Shown one piece after another: positions 9,208-20,100 of a stretch of 64,000 bases of DNA. Within the stretch, counting starts at the first letter, position 1, and every line of letters begins with the position of its first letter. The notes below the pieces were generated by a model that worked only from the letters and a program-made list of their open reading frames with translations, was not told the origin of the DNA and made no database searches. This DNA is from an uncultured Oligoflexales bacterium (GTDB taxonomy: Bacteria; Bdellovibrionota_B; Oligoflexia; Oligoflexales; JAPPIL01), in the NCBI GenBank assembly GCA_958296095.1, contig OY282434.1, positions 1,890,001 through 1,954,000 on the forward strand. Direction: 5' to 3'. The position numbers and the translations under genes are program-made.

Positions 9208-9661
9208 AAATCTCTCAGCACACCCAAACCCTCCGATCATATGCGAAAATAGGATGTGGGGGTGCACCTTGAAACCAAGCCAGCTCGACCGCGAAATCTG
9301 CAACATGCTCACCGAGACCTACAACGGCTTGATCAACAAGCCCACGCGGCACACGAAACCTTCGCCAGCTCCAAAGATCATCGCAAAACCAAACGCCCGG
9401 GATTGGCATATCTGTCAGGCAACGATCACCTCGATCGTCAATGGCGAGCATCCGGACGAATTCCGTTGCGCCTTTGTCTGCAAACACAAACAAGTACTGT
9501 GGGAACATTATCGGAACATCGATCATTTCTTGCGGAAAATAAAACTACCGGGTGTGCTGGATGCCGATGACCTGCTGGGGAAGGAGGTGACGATCGTGCA
9601 TAGCGATAGCCGAGTGGTTGGCGAGGGTTTGAGCGCGGTATTCTTCTTTAGTTATCGCTGA
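9191..9661 (+). CDS. hypothetical protein
   Basis: A 156-residue protein of unrecognised family with GTG start 9191, overlapping the upstream lipoprotein frame. The frame is open for a few codons upstream (NVGLHHVEKE), so the annotated start is uncertain. The C-terminal half (ARDWHICQATITSIVNGEHP, then HYRNIDHFLRKIKLPGVLDA) looks like a compact alpha/beta domain. It has no signal peptide or membrane segment. The 82 bases after it hold no recognisable element. Confidence 0.5.
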   Translation: MAKLNENLSAHPNPPIICENRMWGCTLKPSQLDREICNMLTETYNGLINKPTRHTKPSPAPKIIAKPNARDWHICQATITSIVNGEHPDEFRCAFVCKHKQVLWEHYRNIDHFLRKIKLPGVLDADDLLGKEVTIVHSDSRVVGEGLSAVFFFSYR

Positions 9662-9743
9662 TTAACAAATATGGGTTGATCGTTTTTCTATAACACGCTA
9701 GCAACACCGCGTCGTTAACTTTCACACAGGGAGTCCGATTCAG

Positions 9744-10955
9744 ATGTCTGTCGACAGCCCCCGTGAGTGGCTCATGCCACCTGAACCCTTTGAAGGGACG
9801 GTCACGATCGAAGGGCATGACATGCCATTATCTTTAGAAGTTGCTATTGATCTTGCTGGAGAGCTTGTTTTTGATATTGACCCTATACCAGCGAGTGCCA
9901 ACAACGAGTGGTTGGTCTTGTCTAACGTGGGCGATTTAGGTGAGTATGCGCCAAACCTGCGCCTAGATGTTCATAGCAAGGATGGGAGTAAAAAGCTGTC
10001 TAGCGAGACGGTTTACATCGTTAGACACAGGTCTAAAATCAGTGCTGAGTGCGTGAAACTTCATATTGGCATAACAGCCCATCGTGCGTGTGTGATTACC
10101 AAGCCAAAAAAACACACCAATCACCCAATGGTTATTTCACATTTAGTTGGATTCGGGCTTTTGGGTAGAGGGTTTACACTACCAACGGAGCTTGGAGAGT
10201 TGCGGATATTTGGCAACCCACCGCCACAAAAGGGCGAGATAAGCGGTAGAATTGCTCTAATATCAAATGACAAACACAATCAAGATGACAATTGGCGAGC
10301 CAAGGCCAAAAAACTTGTCGAGCGGGTTAGAATTATCTTGGGGTTTGCTCGCGGAACTCCCTTGCGATCACCTATGGTAGACTTTTTTCATGGTGACAAG
10401 GTTTATGTGGAGTTTAACAAGAATACACCTCCGACTTTCGGGATGTTGCCACCGTTTCGAGAATACACATCTCATCTCAAGCCGTTGGTAAAATCGCTCA
10501 TATCTAGCATCGAATCTATGGACGAGGAGAAGTGGGTGGGGATTACAATGGCGATCAATATGCTCACCGAGAGGTCGCACTATGACGAACTCTCCTTGAT
10601 CATAAGGACTACTGCCATCGAAGTTTTGTTGAAAAAGGTGTTTTGTATTAAGGCCGGTAGCCTCAAGGAGAAGATCATCAACGCCTTTAAACAAGGGAAG
10701 ATAGAACACGAATTAATTGAGGAAAAGGAGATCGGTCGGGTCACCGATAAGAGAAAGGAAATTATCCATCATGCCTTTGGTGTATCGAACGATAGAGAGG
10801 CCGATGATCTTAGGGAAACATTGCGGATAGCAACTGAAATTGTGGTTGTCATGGTGTTGTCGGCTATAGGGTTTTCAGGTGAATACTGGTGTTATATAGG
10901 TAAGGCACACAGACGACGCTTTCCCCCCGTCCCCTCTTCAAACACACAGGAATAG
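9744..10955 (+). CDS. HEPN-domain protein, possible ApeA-like abortive-infection RNase
   Basis: This 403-residue soluble protein has a beta-rich N-terminal half (about 1-200) and a helical C-terminal domain (about 240-390). The latter contains R-K-E-I-I-H (about residues 336-341), matching the RX4-6H active-site motif of HEPN ribonucleases, and helix-forming sequence on both sides. The layout resembles ApeA-type anti-phage proteins, in which a beta domain is followed by HEPN. A good AGGGAG site precedes the ATG. Its position next to the large helicase-methylase locus supports a defence role. The ApeA assignment is an inference; HEPN is fairly likely. Confidence 0.6.
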   Translation: MSVDSPREWLMPPEPFEGTVTIEGHDMPLSLEVAIDLAGELVFDIDPIPASANNEWLVLSNVGDLGEYAPNLRLDVHSKDGSKKLSSETVYIVRHRSKISAECVKLHIGITAHRACVITKPKKHTNHPMVISHLVGFGLLGRGFTLPTELGELRIFGNPPPQKGEISGRIALISNDKHNQDDNWRAKAKKLVERVRIILGFARGTPLRSPMVDFFHGDKVYVEFNKNTPPTFGMLPPFREYTSHLKPLVKSLISSIESMDEEKWVGITMAINMLTERSHYDELSLIIRTTAIEVLLKKVFCIKAGSLKEKIINAFKQGKIEHELIEEKEIGRVTDKRKEIIHHAFGVSNDREADDLRETLRIATEIVVVMVLSAIGFSGEYWCYIGKAHRRRFPPVPSSNTQE

Positions 10956-11014
10956 TCTGACAAAAATATCCAATTGTATTAAATAGTTACACCAGAAATC
11001 CTCCAGGGAATAGC

Positions 11015-11066
11015 CCCAACATCTCTACATTGACAGGGCTAGCTTTTTCCTAGCCATAGTGTTGGG
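11015..11066. repeat. nested inverted repeat, possible terminator or attachment-like hairpin
   Basis: An inner stem GGCTAG (11037-11042) and CTAGCC (11050-11055) enclose a loop CTTTTTC. An outer stem pairs CCCAACA (11015-11021) with TGTTGGG (11060-11066). The element lies 60 bases after the HEPN gene and before a gene fragment. It could end transcription of the HEPN gene, although no clear T-run follows. The outer ends resemble integron attC core sites only loosely. Confidence 0.4.
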
Positions 11067-11344
11067 TTGCCCGTCATGCATATCAGGGCGGTCAAAAGAG
11101 GCGGGTCACAGACGTTACACATCGTTCAGTCGGTTCGGGTTGCCCCGAAGGCACGGGAGGGGTTATCGCGGGTGTCTATGATATTTACGGCAAGGTTTAC
11201 GATGACTTGAGTTTGGACAGAATTACTCAGGATGATAACGATGCACTCGGCAAGATCATCAAGGCACTATACCAGCCGACAATTGCAGGGACTGTCAAAA
11301 GTCAACGCTTTCTTGCTCCAAGCCAGCATCCGATAATACGATAG
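11063..11344 (+). pseudogene. promoterless 3' gene fragment
   Basis: An open frame without a start codon encodes a convincing protein segment: GSGCPEGTGGVIAGVYDIYG followed by KVYDDLSLDRITQDDNDALG and KIIKALYQP. It is cut on the left by a stop near 11057 and on the right runs antisense into the last codons of the large helicase gene. It may mark the junction where the helicase-methylase locus entered an older gene. Family not recognised. Confidence 0.4.
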
Positions 11345-14300
11345 CCGAGTGTTGCAAACAGAGAAGTCAATATTAGATATTGTGCCCAACGCTCACAGGT
11401 GTTGTCTTGAAAAATTTTCTTGCCATCGACAGCGAACAACAATATGTCACCCTGCACTGCGGCGGGTAGAAAGTCATTGCCTAATACCTGTCTCGCTTGC
11501 AAAAAAGCTGTCAATGCCTGGTCATTGAACAAATTTCTAGGATGTTTTTGCAGTTGAATGCGATCAACGGCATGCATATTGTTGAGCTTTACTGCTTGCA
11601 GGTTGTCAATAGTCTTCTGCTCCATCCCTGCTAAGGGAGGCTGATCTGTCGTCGTTTTTAGTACAGTAGGCGTTATCGCCTTCTCCAGAGGTGTGATAAT
11701 TGCCTTGAGTAAGGCTGTTTGTAATTGTGGGACGAACAATTTGCCGGGCAAAGATAACACCCTTCTGCCTTGCATGGCGAGAAGATTGCGTTTTTCAATG
11801 TCACTCAACATCTTCTCATAATTAGCATGCCATTTAGCCCCATCAAGATAGATAGCAACCTGTTCACCACCAAAGGCATTGAGCACAAAATCAGGACGAG
11901 TGACCTCATGTCCGTGCTCATTGCTAACACTTTCTTGCTGGGTAACATTACCACGGAAGTTTTTCTGCAAAAATTTTGCAAAAACATCTTCGATATGGCT
12001 CTCAGGTTGTTTGTCTTCAGCAACAACTCTCTCTTGTCTGTATCTCCTACCATTACTGTCATTGCGCTGTAAAAAGTCAAACAACGAGTTCTCTTGCTTA
12101 AAAATACTTTTATCTAACAATTTATGCACTCTTTGATTATCATAACTGCGCACACATTGATAGCAAGATGTTTTGCAACAATCTTTCGTAGCCAGATGTT
12201 TAGCTTCGCGAAGAATATCATCCCAATAGACCCAAATCAAAGCAATAACCCCACTGCCGCCTTCTTCGGTATCGAGTAGCATAATGTCTATTTTTTCAAT
12301 TTGAACATCAGTGTCTACAGAAGGCTTGACGTGGACTTTATCGAGCACTATCTTCAAACTATGATTGCGCTTGCGCAAGCGGAGCACACGATGTGTCGCC
12401 CTGATAAACAACTGGCTAAAAATTTCGTAAAATATTTTTTCCCCATCAATATCTACTTGTTCAAGATAAGACGATACTGCATCAAATGGCATCGTCAAGG
12501 TAATTGCTTGCCCTTTACCAAACACGGTTGGAATAAACGGCTCGTATTTATCTTGGTCTTGTTCACTGATTTTTAGCTTAACACTGAATATGTTGCCCTC
12601 GACAATTTCCTTAAACACTGGCATCACTCGCTTATCTTGACCACCTCCTACACATATAATTGTCGCGGTCTGTACCTGATTGTCAGTGCTTAGGTATTTT
12701 TTGATTTTTATTCTTTCATCATCTTGTAAAACCAAAGCCTCATCTGCATTGAGAATGCCTATGCGCCGCACATCTTGCGTCGCGAAATGATGCTGTCGTC
12801 GTGGGCTTTTATCACTGATAATTTCGTGCTGATGCCCTTGTGCCTGCTGAATTTCAATCAACTTCGGCTGTTTAAACTTTTCTTCTCTGTATTTAACTAA
12901 TTCACCACCACAGAGTTGACACTCCTTCGCACTTGGATCAGTCAGCTGCGTGCAACCTTGTAGACATACACCCCAACTTTTGTTGTCATCAGGTCTGTCT
13001 GCTGCACGAGCCACATAGCGATCAATCTTGTACACATAATTATGCCCATAGATAGTCTGCTCAGGAGAAAACTCACGCAAAGCTATCTCCGCGCCCCGCT
13101 CATATTCCATTGTTGCCTCATCTTTACGGGGGTAATTACCGCGACGATACTGCTCAGCTGTGCCGATAAATCTTGTCGTAACCCCAGGAAAATCAAAGTT
13201 AGGTAAGAAACCAGAACTACACAAGTAGGTAATAGGATAGGAAAAATGTTCACTATGTCCTTGCAAATAACTCTTTGCCATAAGTTGTTCGCGCTCAATC
13301 AAACTTTTTTGTTTGCCAATATCACGCGTTTGCGAACCAGACAAACTTCTTCGTAACCTTTCAATTTCAGTTATGTGGCTTCTAATAATCGTCCGGTAGC
13401 CAGCACATTCTTTTTTAAAATTATCTGCCCATCCGTGTGCTGCTTGGGTGATCTCACGTTCAAGTCTGCTAACATCCGCTAGTTCTTTCCACAAGCCACT
13501 GCGTAAAATTTTTCTAAAATTTGCTAGCTTATCCTCGATAAAGTCTTTTCTTTCATGGAGGATACTTCGCCAGTCAATCGGCTCGCAATCATGCAATCCC
13601 CACTCCTCACCTGTTGCTTTTTTTAAATCAGCTTTGAGATCATTGAGAGCTACCAAATCTTGCCAACGTGTAAAGCTCAACACACTACTAAACTCCTGAT
13701 GCTTGATAGCCAACAGTTCTAGAACAAGTCCTTGCACATGCCGACGAATGATTGAGATATTTTCACATGGCAGACCTGGTGGTAAAATTTCACCCGCAAC
13801 CATCATCTCTGGATGATCATAAAAAACCAGATCATGACTGCTATAGCCACAATGTGTTAACAAAAATGCTCGTTTGGGATCACGTCCTGCACGTCCTGTG
13901 CGTTGTGCATAGTTGCTGGCATCAGGTGGCACACTACGATGAATGACAATCGGCAAATCAGGCAAATCAACCCCCATCTCTAAGGTAGGAGTTGCCACAA
14001 GCGTATTTATTTTTTCTGCAACAAAATCTTCAATAACTTGATTAGCCTGTTCAGATTTGAGCATGCCATTATGTTCTTTACCTCTGATTAACCGGGCCTC
14101 TTCGTCAAAATTACGACAGTAGAGATTGCGGTAGTAGTTGTTCATATCAACATCGTATTTATCCCACACCTCATCCTTAACTCCTGTGGCAATACCCGCA
14201 AGCGGATAATTACGTGGCACAGTTATGATTCTTTTTGTTTTACTGCTACGATAAACATCAAGATCATCTGTGATGTAAACCCTCTTCTCCTTGATCCTCA

Positions 14301-17139
14301 AGATGGATTCTTTGGTTTCTATTTGTATATATTTTTCTAGTGGCGACTGTTCAATAAAATTTTTCCACGTGCGAGATTTTGACCACTCATCTATATTTTT
14401 ATCATTCTTTATATGCGCCTTCAGTAAGCGATAAATTTTAGCGTTAGGAGATAAGCCTTTGCCATCAAGACCTTTGCTGATGATAGTCTTAAGATTTTCA
14501 TTTTCGTTTTGTTGCCAGCGTATTACGTGTCTACGAGTATGTCTGTCAAGATACAACCCTCGACTGATAAGTTCACGTAGTAGCCAGTCAGCAATTGCAA
14601 ACAAGCCTTTTGCATCAAGACCTAGCTGTTGGTTGTTCTCCGCATAATCACAGAAAAGTTCATAGCCATCAAGCCCTGAAAAACCCCACGCCGCGACGCC
14701 AGCACTAGCGAGACTCGAATCTCTGCTCAACAGCGCGGTCATCTCGATAAAGATAACATCACTGAAAGTTTTTAAACACCACTTGCCACGATCTGTTTTG
14801 AAAATATCCTCTGTTTCATCTTCGATATTTAACTTGTCGTGCTCATTAGATAGTGTTCGGTTATCCATCAGCCAATTTTTGTATTCTTGCTCTTCTCTTG
14901 TGGCGGGATCTTTTCTATCTAGCCAATCTGTTTCAAGCATGTCTTTAGGAATAAGATCGATCAAGGTTTGTTTGCTTAGTGAAAATTTATCAGGCAAAGG
15001 TTTAGTTCCCCAAAATTCTTTCTTCTCGACTGATAGCAATATGCGAGCGGCAAGATCATAGTACGAGTTTTTGTCTTTTTCATCATTATTGAGCAAAGAC
15101 CATTTTCTTTTAGAATCGCTTTTGAGAAAAGTAGCAATAGCCCTCTTAACATTCAAGCGCCTATGCCTATCGGTCAAAAATCCCGCCAAAAAAGCTGTTT
15201 CTTGTCTGTTATCACAAAAGGTCAACAGTCGTCGTTCCTGAGGCAAATCCATATTGGTCAACAACGATGCCCCGTAAATACTGATGTCAGTCGAGGCGCT
15301 AGAACGCAATGTGCTGAGCACTGCGCGTTGCTTGTCTGACGAAGTGCCTCCACAAGCTGGGCATGATTGGTTATCGTTAGCCTGTTGCTTCTTACTATCT
15401 TTTCTTCTTACTCTAATAAATTCTATTTTTTTGCTACTTAGTTTAGCAATGAGTAAGCCCTGGCCACTAGCTGTAATCTGCCACCCCTCCTGTGACCAGT
15501 CTTTTTTATCAAAATTGCTCGCATCTATATCATCGACATGATGAAAGATAACAAGTTCTTGTCCGCTGGCAAGTTCACGATCTTCGTAAAAATCTGGCAA
15601 AGGCGATAGTTCTCCACTAGTGTGTCCGCCTTCGTTAGTAGGAGTATATACTGCACCCCAAGCTTGATGACCACAGCGGCGGCAGGTGATAAAGTCGAGC
15701 ATATTACCCGCTGGTTCACGATCTAGTTTTTGTTTATCGAGACTCCAGTAGATACGTGGCTCTGGTTTAGTAAACAGATGCACACGCAAACCCAAGCAAG
15801 GAAGCTTGTCATTATCCTTGAAAGCATGACTAGCAAGCATTAGCAGTGCTTCGAGATGTTTAGGTGTGCCTGTTAAATTTTTTTGAAATTTCTCTACTGC
15901 TATTTGCCACTTGATGGTTGTAGCTTTAGCACTATCGAGCAACACGGCAGGCAGTTCGCGCGCAAGTTGTTTAACGTGTGGATAGATAAGCTTCCCCCAT
16001 TGCTCATAAGCACTATCACCTGTAAGGTCCAGACCAAAAAATAAGTGCGCCAAGCCGACTAAAGCATCCGGAAATTTTTTCTTAAGTTCTTGCTCTATCT
16101 TTTCTGCTGGTATTTGTAAAATTTTAGCAAAAGTTTCAGAGTGATAATTACCAAGTTCTGCATATTCATCTGCAAGCAACCAATCCTTATTGTTAGGAAA
16201 ATCTACACCAAACAGTTGACTGAAGAAGGTGTGCATACTTGCCCGCTGGTTGGTATCGCTAGGTTGTTCGTGTTGCGGTAGTTGTTGCACCAAAGTTGCA
16301 GAAGTGGCAATAGGCAAAAAATTCGCTGCATCTTCATCGATATGTACCCGCAAACGAGCAAGCAGGCAGGCGATTTCCAAACCAAGTGTGCCTGTATAGA
16401 TATGGGCTTCATCGAGGACGAGGTAAGATAAATCGATGTTATTGAACAAGCCTTGATCGTTTGAACGCAACAACATATATTCAAGCATTTTGTAGTTAGT
16501 CAACAAGATATGGGGGATCGTTTCAGGATTATTGGGATCAACATAGATAGTGTTAGGATCTATATTTGGATCGATGTCAGTTTGAATTTTTTTATTTATT
16601 CTTTCTCGAAAATTTCGCGAAGGCTTTTTAAACGTGCCGTTATAGATTCCCGCACGAATCCCCGTCCCTTTGGCATACTTGAGAATACGAAAGAACTGAT
16701 CTTCAACCAGCGCATTCATGGGATAGAGCAACAGCGCTCCGATGCGATTGCTACCTGTGTGAAAATTTTTCTTGAGCAAGCCATCTATGATGGGAAAGAT
16801 AAAACTTTCTGACTTGCCTGAACCTGTGCCTGTGGCAATGACTGTTGGTACTTCCTGTTGAATGTTACGCCAAGCCTTAAGTTGATGCTCATAAGGTTTT
16901 TGGAAATTTTCCATATTCTTCACTAGAGATGGATGAAACATACTGGGGTCAGCTACTTGTGTCTTGCGGCTACGCATGATCTGCAACACAGGGTCTTGGA
17001 ATAAAACACCTGTCTCTGACATGATGTTGCGCAGTTGTCGATCTTGTGAGTTCATGCCTCGCTCGGCGAAAGGATACTTGGAACTGAGATAGTCGATAAA
17101 GTCTGTCTTTAAATGCCTTAGCAAATTAAACGGTTGCAT
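11302..17139 (-). CDS. large DEAD/DEAH helicase with DUF1998 domain and C-terminal nuclease-like domain
   Basis: A 1945-residue protein. Helicase motif I is ATGTGSGKSESF (about 100-111) and motif II is LDEAHIYTG (about 240). Two zinc-ribbon-like cysteine sets follow (CRRCGHQ and SCPACGG, about 480-620). Motifs V-VI are ATPTLEMGVDLPDLP and QRTGRAGRD (about 1050-1085). The DUF1998 region ends in the cysteine cluster CCKTSCYQCVRSYDNQ (about 1655). Residues about 1710-1830 resemble a PD-(D/E)xK or Vsr/DUF559 nuclease (RPDFVL, then VAIYLDGAKWH). DUF1998 helicases occur in DISARM (DrmA/DrmB) and Druantia (DruE). The start follows AGGGAGG, nine bases after the methylase stop, so the two are cotranscribed. 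Confidence 0.85.
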   Translation of the reverse strand: MQPFNLLRHLKTDFIDYLSSKYPFAERGMNSQDRQLRNIMSETGVLFQDPVLQIMRSRKTQVADPSMFHPSLVKNMENFQKPYEHQLKAWRNIQQEVPTVIATGTGSGKSESFIFPIIDGLLKKNFHTGSNRIGALLLYPMNALVEDQFFRILKYAKGTGIRAGIYNGTFKKPSRNFRERINKKIQTDIDPNIDPNTIYVDPNNPETIPHILLTNYKMLEYMLLRSNDQGLFNNIDLSYLVLDEAHIYTGTLGLEIACLLARLRVHIDEDAANFLPIATSATLVQQLPQHEQPSDTNQRASMHTFFSQLFGVDFPNNKDWLLADEYAELGNYHSETFAKILQIPAEKIEQELKKKFPDALVGLAHLFFGLDLTGDSAYEQWGKLIYPHVKQLARELPAVLLDSAKATTIKWQIAVEKFQKNLTGTPKHLEALLMLASHAFKDNDKLPCLGLRVHLFTKPEPRIYWSLDKQKLDREPAGNMLDFITCRRCGHQAWGAVYTPTNEGGHTSGELSPLPDFYEDRELASGQELVIFHHVDDIDASNFDKKDWSQEGWQITASGQGLLIAKLSSKKIEFIRVRRKDSKKQQANDNQSCPACGGTSSDKQRAVLSTLRSSASTDISIYGASLLTNMDLPQERRLLTFCDNRQETAFLAGFLTDRHRRLNVKRAIATFLKSDSKRKWSLLNNDEKDKNSYYDLAARILLSVEKKEFWGTKPLPDKFSLSKQTLIDLIPKDMLETDWLDRKDPATREEQEYKNWLMDNRTLSNEHDKLNIEDETEDIFKTDRGKWCLKTFSDVIFIEMTALLSRDSSLASAGVAAWGFSGLDGYELFCDYAENNQQLGLDAKGLFAIADWLLRELISRGLYLDRHTRRHVIRWQQNENENLKTIISKGLDGKGLSPNAKIYRLLKAHIKNDKNIDEWSKSRTWKNFIEQSPLEKYIQIETKESILRIKEKRVYITDDLDVYRSSKTKRIITVPRNYPLAGIATGVKDEVWDKYDVDMNNYYRNLYCRNFDEEARLIRGKEHNGMLKSEQANQVIEDFVAEKINTLVATPTLEMGVDLPDLPIVIHRSVPPDASNYAQRTGRAGRDPKRAFLLTHCGYSSHDLVFYDHPEMMVAGEILPPGLPCENISIIRRHVQGLVLELLAIKHQEFSSVLSFTRWQDLVALNDLKADLKKATGEEWGLHDCEPIDWRSILHERKDFIEDKLANFRKILRSGLWKELADVSRLEREITQAAHGWADNFKKECAGYRTIIRSHITEIERLRRSLSGSQTRDIGKQKSLIEREQLMAKSYLQGHSEHFSYPITYLCSSGFLPNFDFPGVTTRFIGTAEQYRRGNYPRKDEATMEYERGAEIALREFSPEQTIYGHNYVYKIDRYVARAADRPDDNKSWGVCLQGCTQLTDPSAKECQLCGGELVKYREEKFKQPKLIEIQQAQGHQHEIISDKSPRRQHHFATQDVRRIGILNADEALVLQDDERIKIKKYLSTDNQVQTATIICVGGGQDKRVMPVFKEIVEGNIFSVKLKISEQDQDKYEPFIPTVFGKGQAITLTMPFDAVSSYLEQVDIDGEKIFYEIFSQLFIRATHRVLRLRKRNHSLKIVLDKVHVKPSVDTDVQIEKIDIMLLDTEEGGSGVIALIWVYWDDILREAKHLATKDCCKTSCYQCVRSYDNQRVHKLLDKSIFKQENSLFDFLQRNDSNGRRYRQERVVAEDKQPESHIEDVFAKFLQKNFRGNVTQQESVSNEHGHEVTRPDFVLNAFGGEQVAIYLDGAKWHANYEKMLSDIEKRNLLAMQGRRVLSLPGKLFVPQLQTALLKAIITPLEKAITPTVLKTTTDQPPLAGMEQKTIDNLQAVKLNNMHAVDRIQLQKHPRNLFNDQALTAFLQARQVLGNDFLPAAVQGDILLFAVDGKKIFQDNTCERWAQYLILTSLFATLGYRIIGCWLGARKR

Positions 17140-17148
17140 ACATCCTCC

Positions 17149-20100
17149 CTAAGCTGCTTGCTTAGATAATTTTTTGGTAAATGCTTCATCTGTAATACAT
17201 ATATACTTTTTATCTTTACTATACACATCATAAGCCGCAAGCACTTGCTGCACATAGTCAGGCTCATTCTTGCTGACGAGCGGAAACTGTGACTCCATCA
17301 GCCAGCGCAAGCCATCACCATCGAGCGGTGCTTTGCTACCACCATAATGCAACCAGATGAGGGCCTCGATCTTTGCCCGTGCCTGTTTGATATTGTTGCC
17401 GTCAAAATTTTTGCGATAGATGTGCACCGCTTCTTGCAGAGCAAAGGAATCATAACAGGGTATGGGAATATTAGAAACATAACCCATATTGACGTTAACT
17501 CCGCCGATTAGACGCACGCACACATCGACTACCATCGTCGACCACAGTGTCGCGAGTCGATACAGGAGCGCTTCGTTGCTGAACTGTATGCCCCACACGC
17601 TGTCGTCAAACCACACATCTGCAGAAAGGATGCTAACAATCAGTGTTCTTGAATTGTCACAGCTTGCAATAGCACGCCACACCAGAGTCTTGTTGTTGAG
17701 ATTGACTTTGGCAGGTGTTTTACTCCGACATAGATACTGTGCAAAGGCATTATCTTTTTTTATTTGCAGATAATCAAAATACTTGCCCTTAAACAGTGGT
17801 ATCCACTTGCTAGTAGACAGTTCATGGAGAGGAATTTTTTCGCGGTATTGACTGATGCCTCTTTGCGGCGAAGTAGTGACGTTCAAACCTCGCCCTGTTA
17901 GTGAAACTCCCGCTAGCTGTGCAAGATATAGAGCCTCACCGCGTGTTTGTTGCAAGGCAATAATTGTTTCCTTCAAGCGTTGTGAGCTAAGTGATGGAAT
18001 GGAGAGGTTCTCTTTAGAAAAGTAGCGTTGGATCTCCTGCATGCTAAGGCTGACCGCATCTTCCTTAAGATTTTTCTGCAGACTGTCGAGATCGATGATC
18101 CCATCAACAAACTTAGCAATGCTGTTTTTTGCTCTTTCTCCTATCAGAATGGTGAACTGATTTCTGCTGTCGATAGATGTAAAAATGCCCATCGTGTTAA
18201 CAAAAGCATAGCCATACTCTAAACCCCAGTCGGTGAACAGATACTCTCGTAAATTTTTCGTGGCCTTATTGGTATAAACAGCACTCTTACTCAATAGTAA
18301 GCCGTTGCGATTGCTTTTCTTGGTCAAGTTGCCCGACAACAGGGTAAACAGCACACAAGTATCTACCTTGCCTTCTGGTATGACTGCCGCAAGCTGAGCA
18401 TTTTTCCAAAACTGCGATAAAGAGGTGGCGAAGTGTGTATCTCTATACCACCTACGAGCCGCTAGAGGTTCATGATTATATAGCTGTTGTTTGCGTTTTT
18501 CCTTGTCTGCTGCACTAGTGTTCATAAATTGCGGATCGAAGTTTGGGTAAATTTCTTTTTCTTTGACACCAACTACTTGCCACGGTGGATTACATAGCAA
18601 GGCATCGAAGCCATGCTTTTTGCTGATGATATGCGGAAACTCTAACTGCCAATGAAAAAACTTATGTTGTTTGGCAAGCTTCGCAGAGGTGGTGAGGATT
18701 TTTTGCTGTCGCGCATCGAGATCATCATTGCTAAACAGTAAATGCTGACAAATACTTTTAAAGTCTGCATGTGAAGGGAAGAGGTGATACTTGTTGATCG
18801 GCCAAAACCACAAAGCTACCCACAGATTACCGAGTTGCTTGAGGCGCGGATAGTGAATATGTTCTCGATTAGAATTTAATTCAGCTAGCATTGTCTTTAC
18901 TCTTGCCTGCATTTTGTCTTTAAATGCTTGCCAGTCACCTACTTGCTGGCGTTCCTTTTTTATTTTACTGAGGCGTTGTTGAAAAATTTTGGAAAGTGCT
19001 TGCCCCTGTGCTTCTTTGCCACAGGCAAGGCATTTGTCATCATAGGCGGCAATTATTTTTTTGTCGATCTTGAGATGGTCAATAGGCAGGTCAAACAACT
19101 TGTCACTAAAAAAATCTGCATGTAGTAGTGAATCGCCATGTTTTATCTGTTGTCTGAGATTAGGCAATGGCACGCCCTTGACAATACATTCGAGATGCAA
19201 TGAGATGATAGCAAGATTGGTAGCACGATAGTTGACATCTACCCCATGCAGACAGTGTTCACAGATAATGCGTTTACATTTTTGCCGATCATCATCAGTT
19301 GCTTCCCGTCCTCGTATATCAAGGTGTTGCTCATTTATTTTAGCGTCAAGCAATGCTCGTGCTAGGTAGCGTACCGCAGCAATCAAGAAACTGCCACAGC
19401 CGACCGCGGGTTCAATTATCCTTATTTTTAAAATTTCTTTATAACTTTTGTCTTTAACCAATGGCTGTAATGTTTGTTCGACAAGAAACTTCGCCAATTG
19501 TGGTGGTGTATAGAAAGTAGCACTGCCCTTCTGCTCACTGCTGTTTGCCGCCAAGACGAACTTGCCTGCACTAGGATGGAAGGCAGGGCGTTGTTGTTGT
19601 ACATAGTTTTTCAGTGTTTTTATTTTTTTTGTGAATCTTTTTTTAGAGGAGACTTGTATGTCACGCGGGCAATGTTCTAGTTGCATCTTGTCAGCAAAAT
19701 CACAGCTAACCAAACCAACACCACCGCCTTGGGCAGTTACCCAGACATGATCTTCCTGTAAAATGCGCGGCTGTTGACTGAGTAGTGCCTCATAGACTGC
19801 GCCAATCTGTTCAACCCCAAGACTGCTGAAGTTCCACCGTTGCCCCTCTACATCACCACTAACTTTAGCCAGCGCAATTAAAACTTTAGCCATTGCCCCA
19901 TCACGTAAGCAAGGCTCACGCTTGAAGCTAGGGGTCTTATTATCATCAAACAGTTCGCCATTATAGGCACTTACTTTTTCTTCCCCGTGCAAGGCAATGC
20001 CCTTATTCATCAAAGTAAACAACGCACGCAATGCATGCCATAGATATGTGCCTTCGGGGTCAGCAATACCTCTCTTTTCATTTTTGAGATAATTTTCTGC

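Noticed and set aside
11015..11066. Integron attC site
   Set aside because: The right end fits GTTRRRY, but the left end lacks the matching purine and no integrase or further cassettes with such sites were seen.
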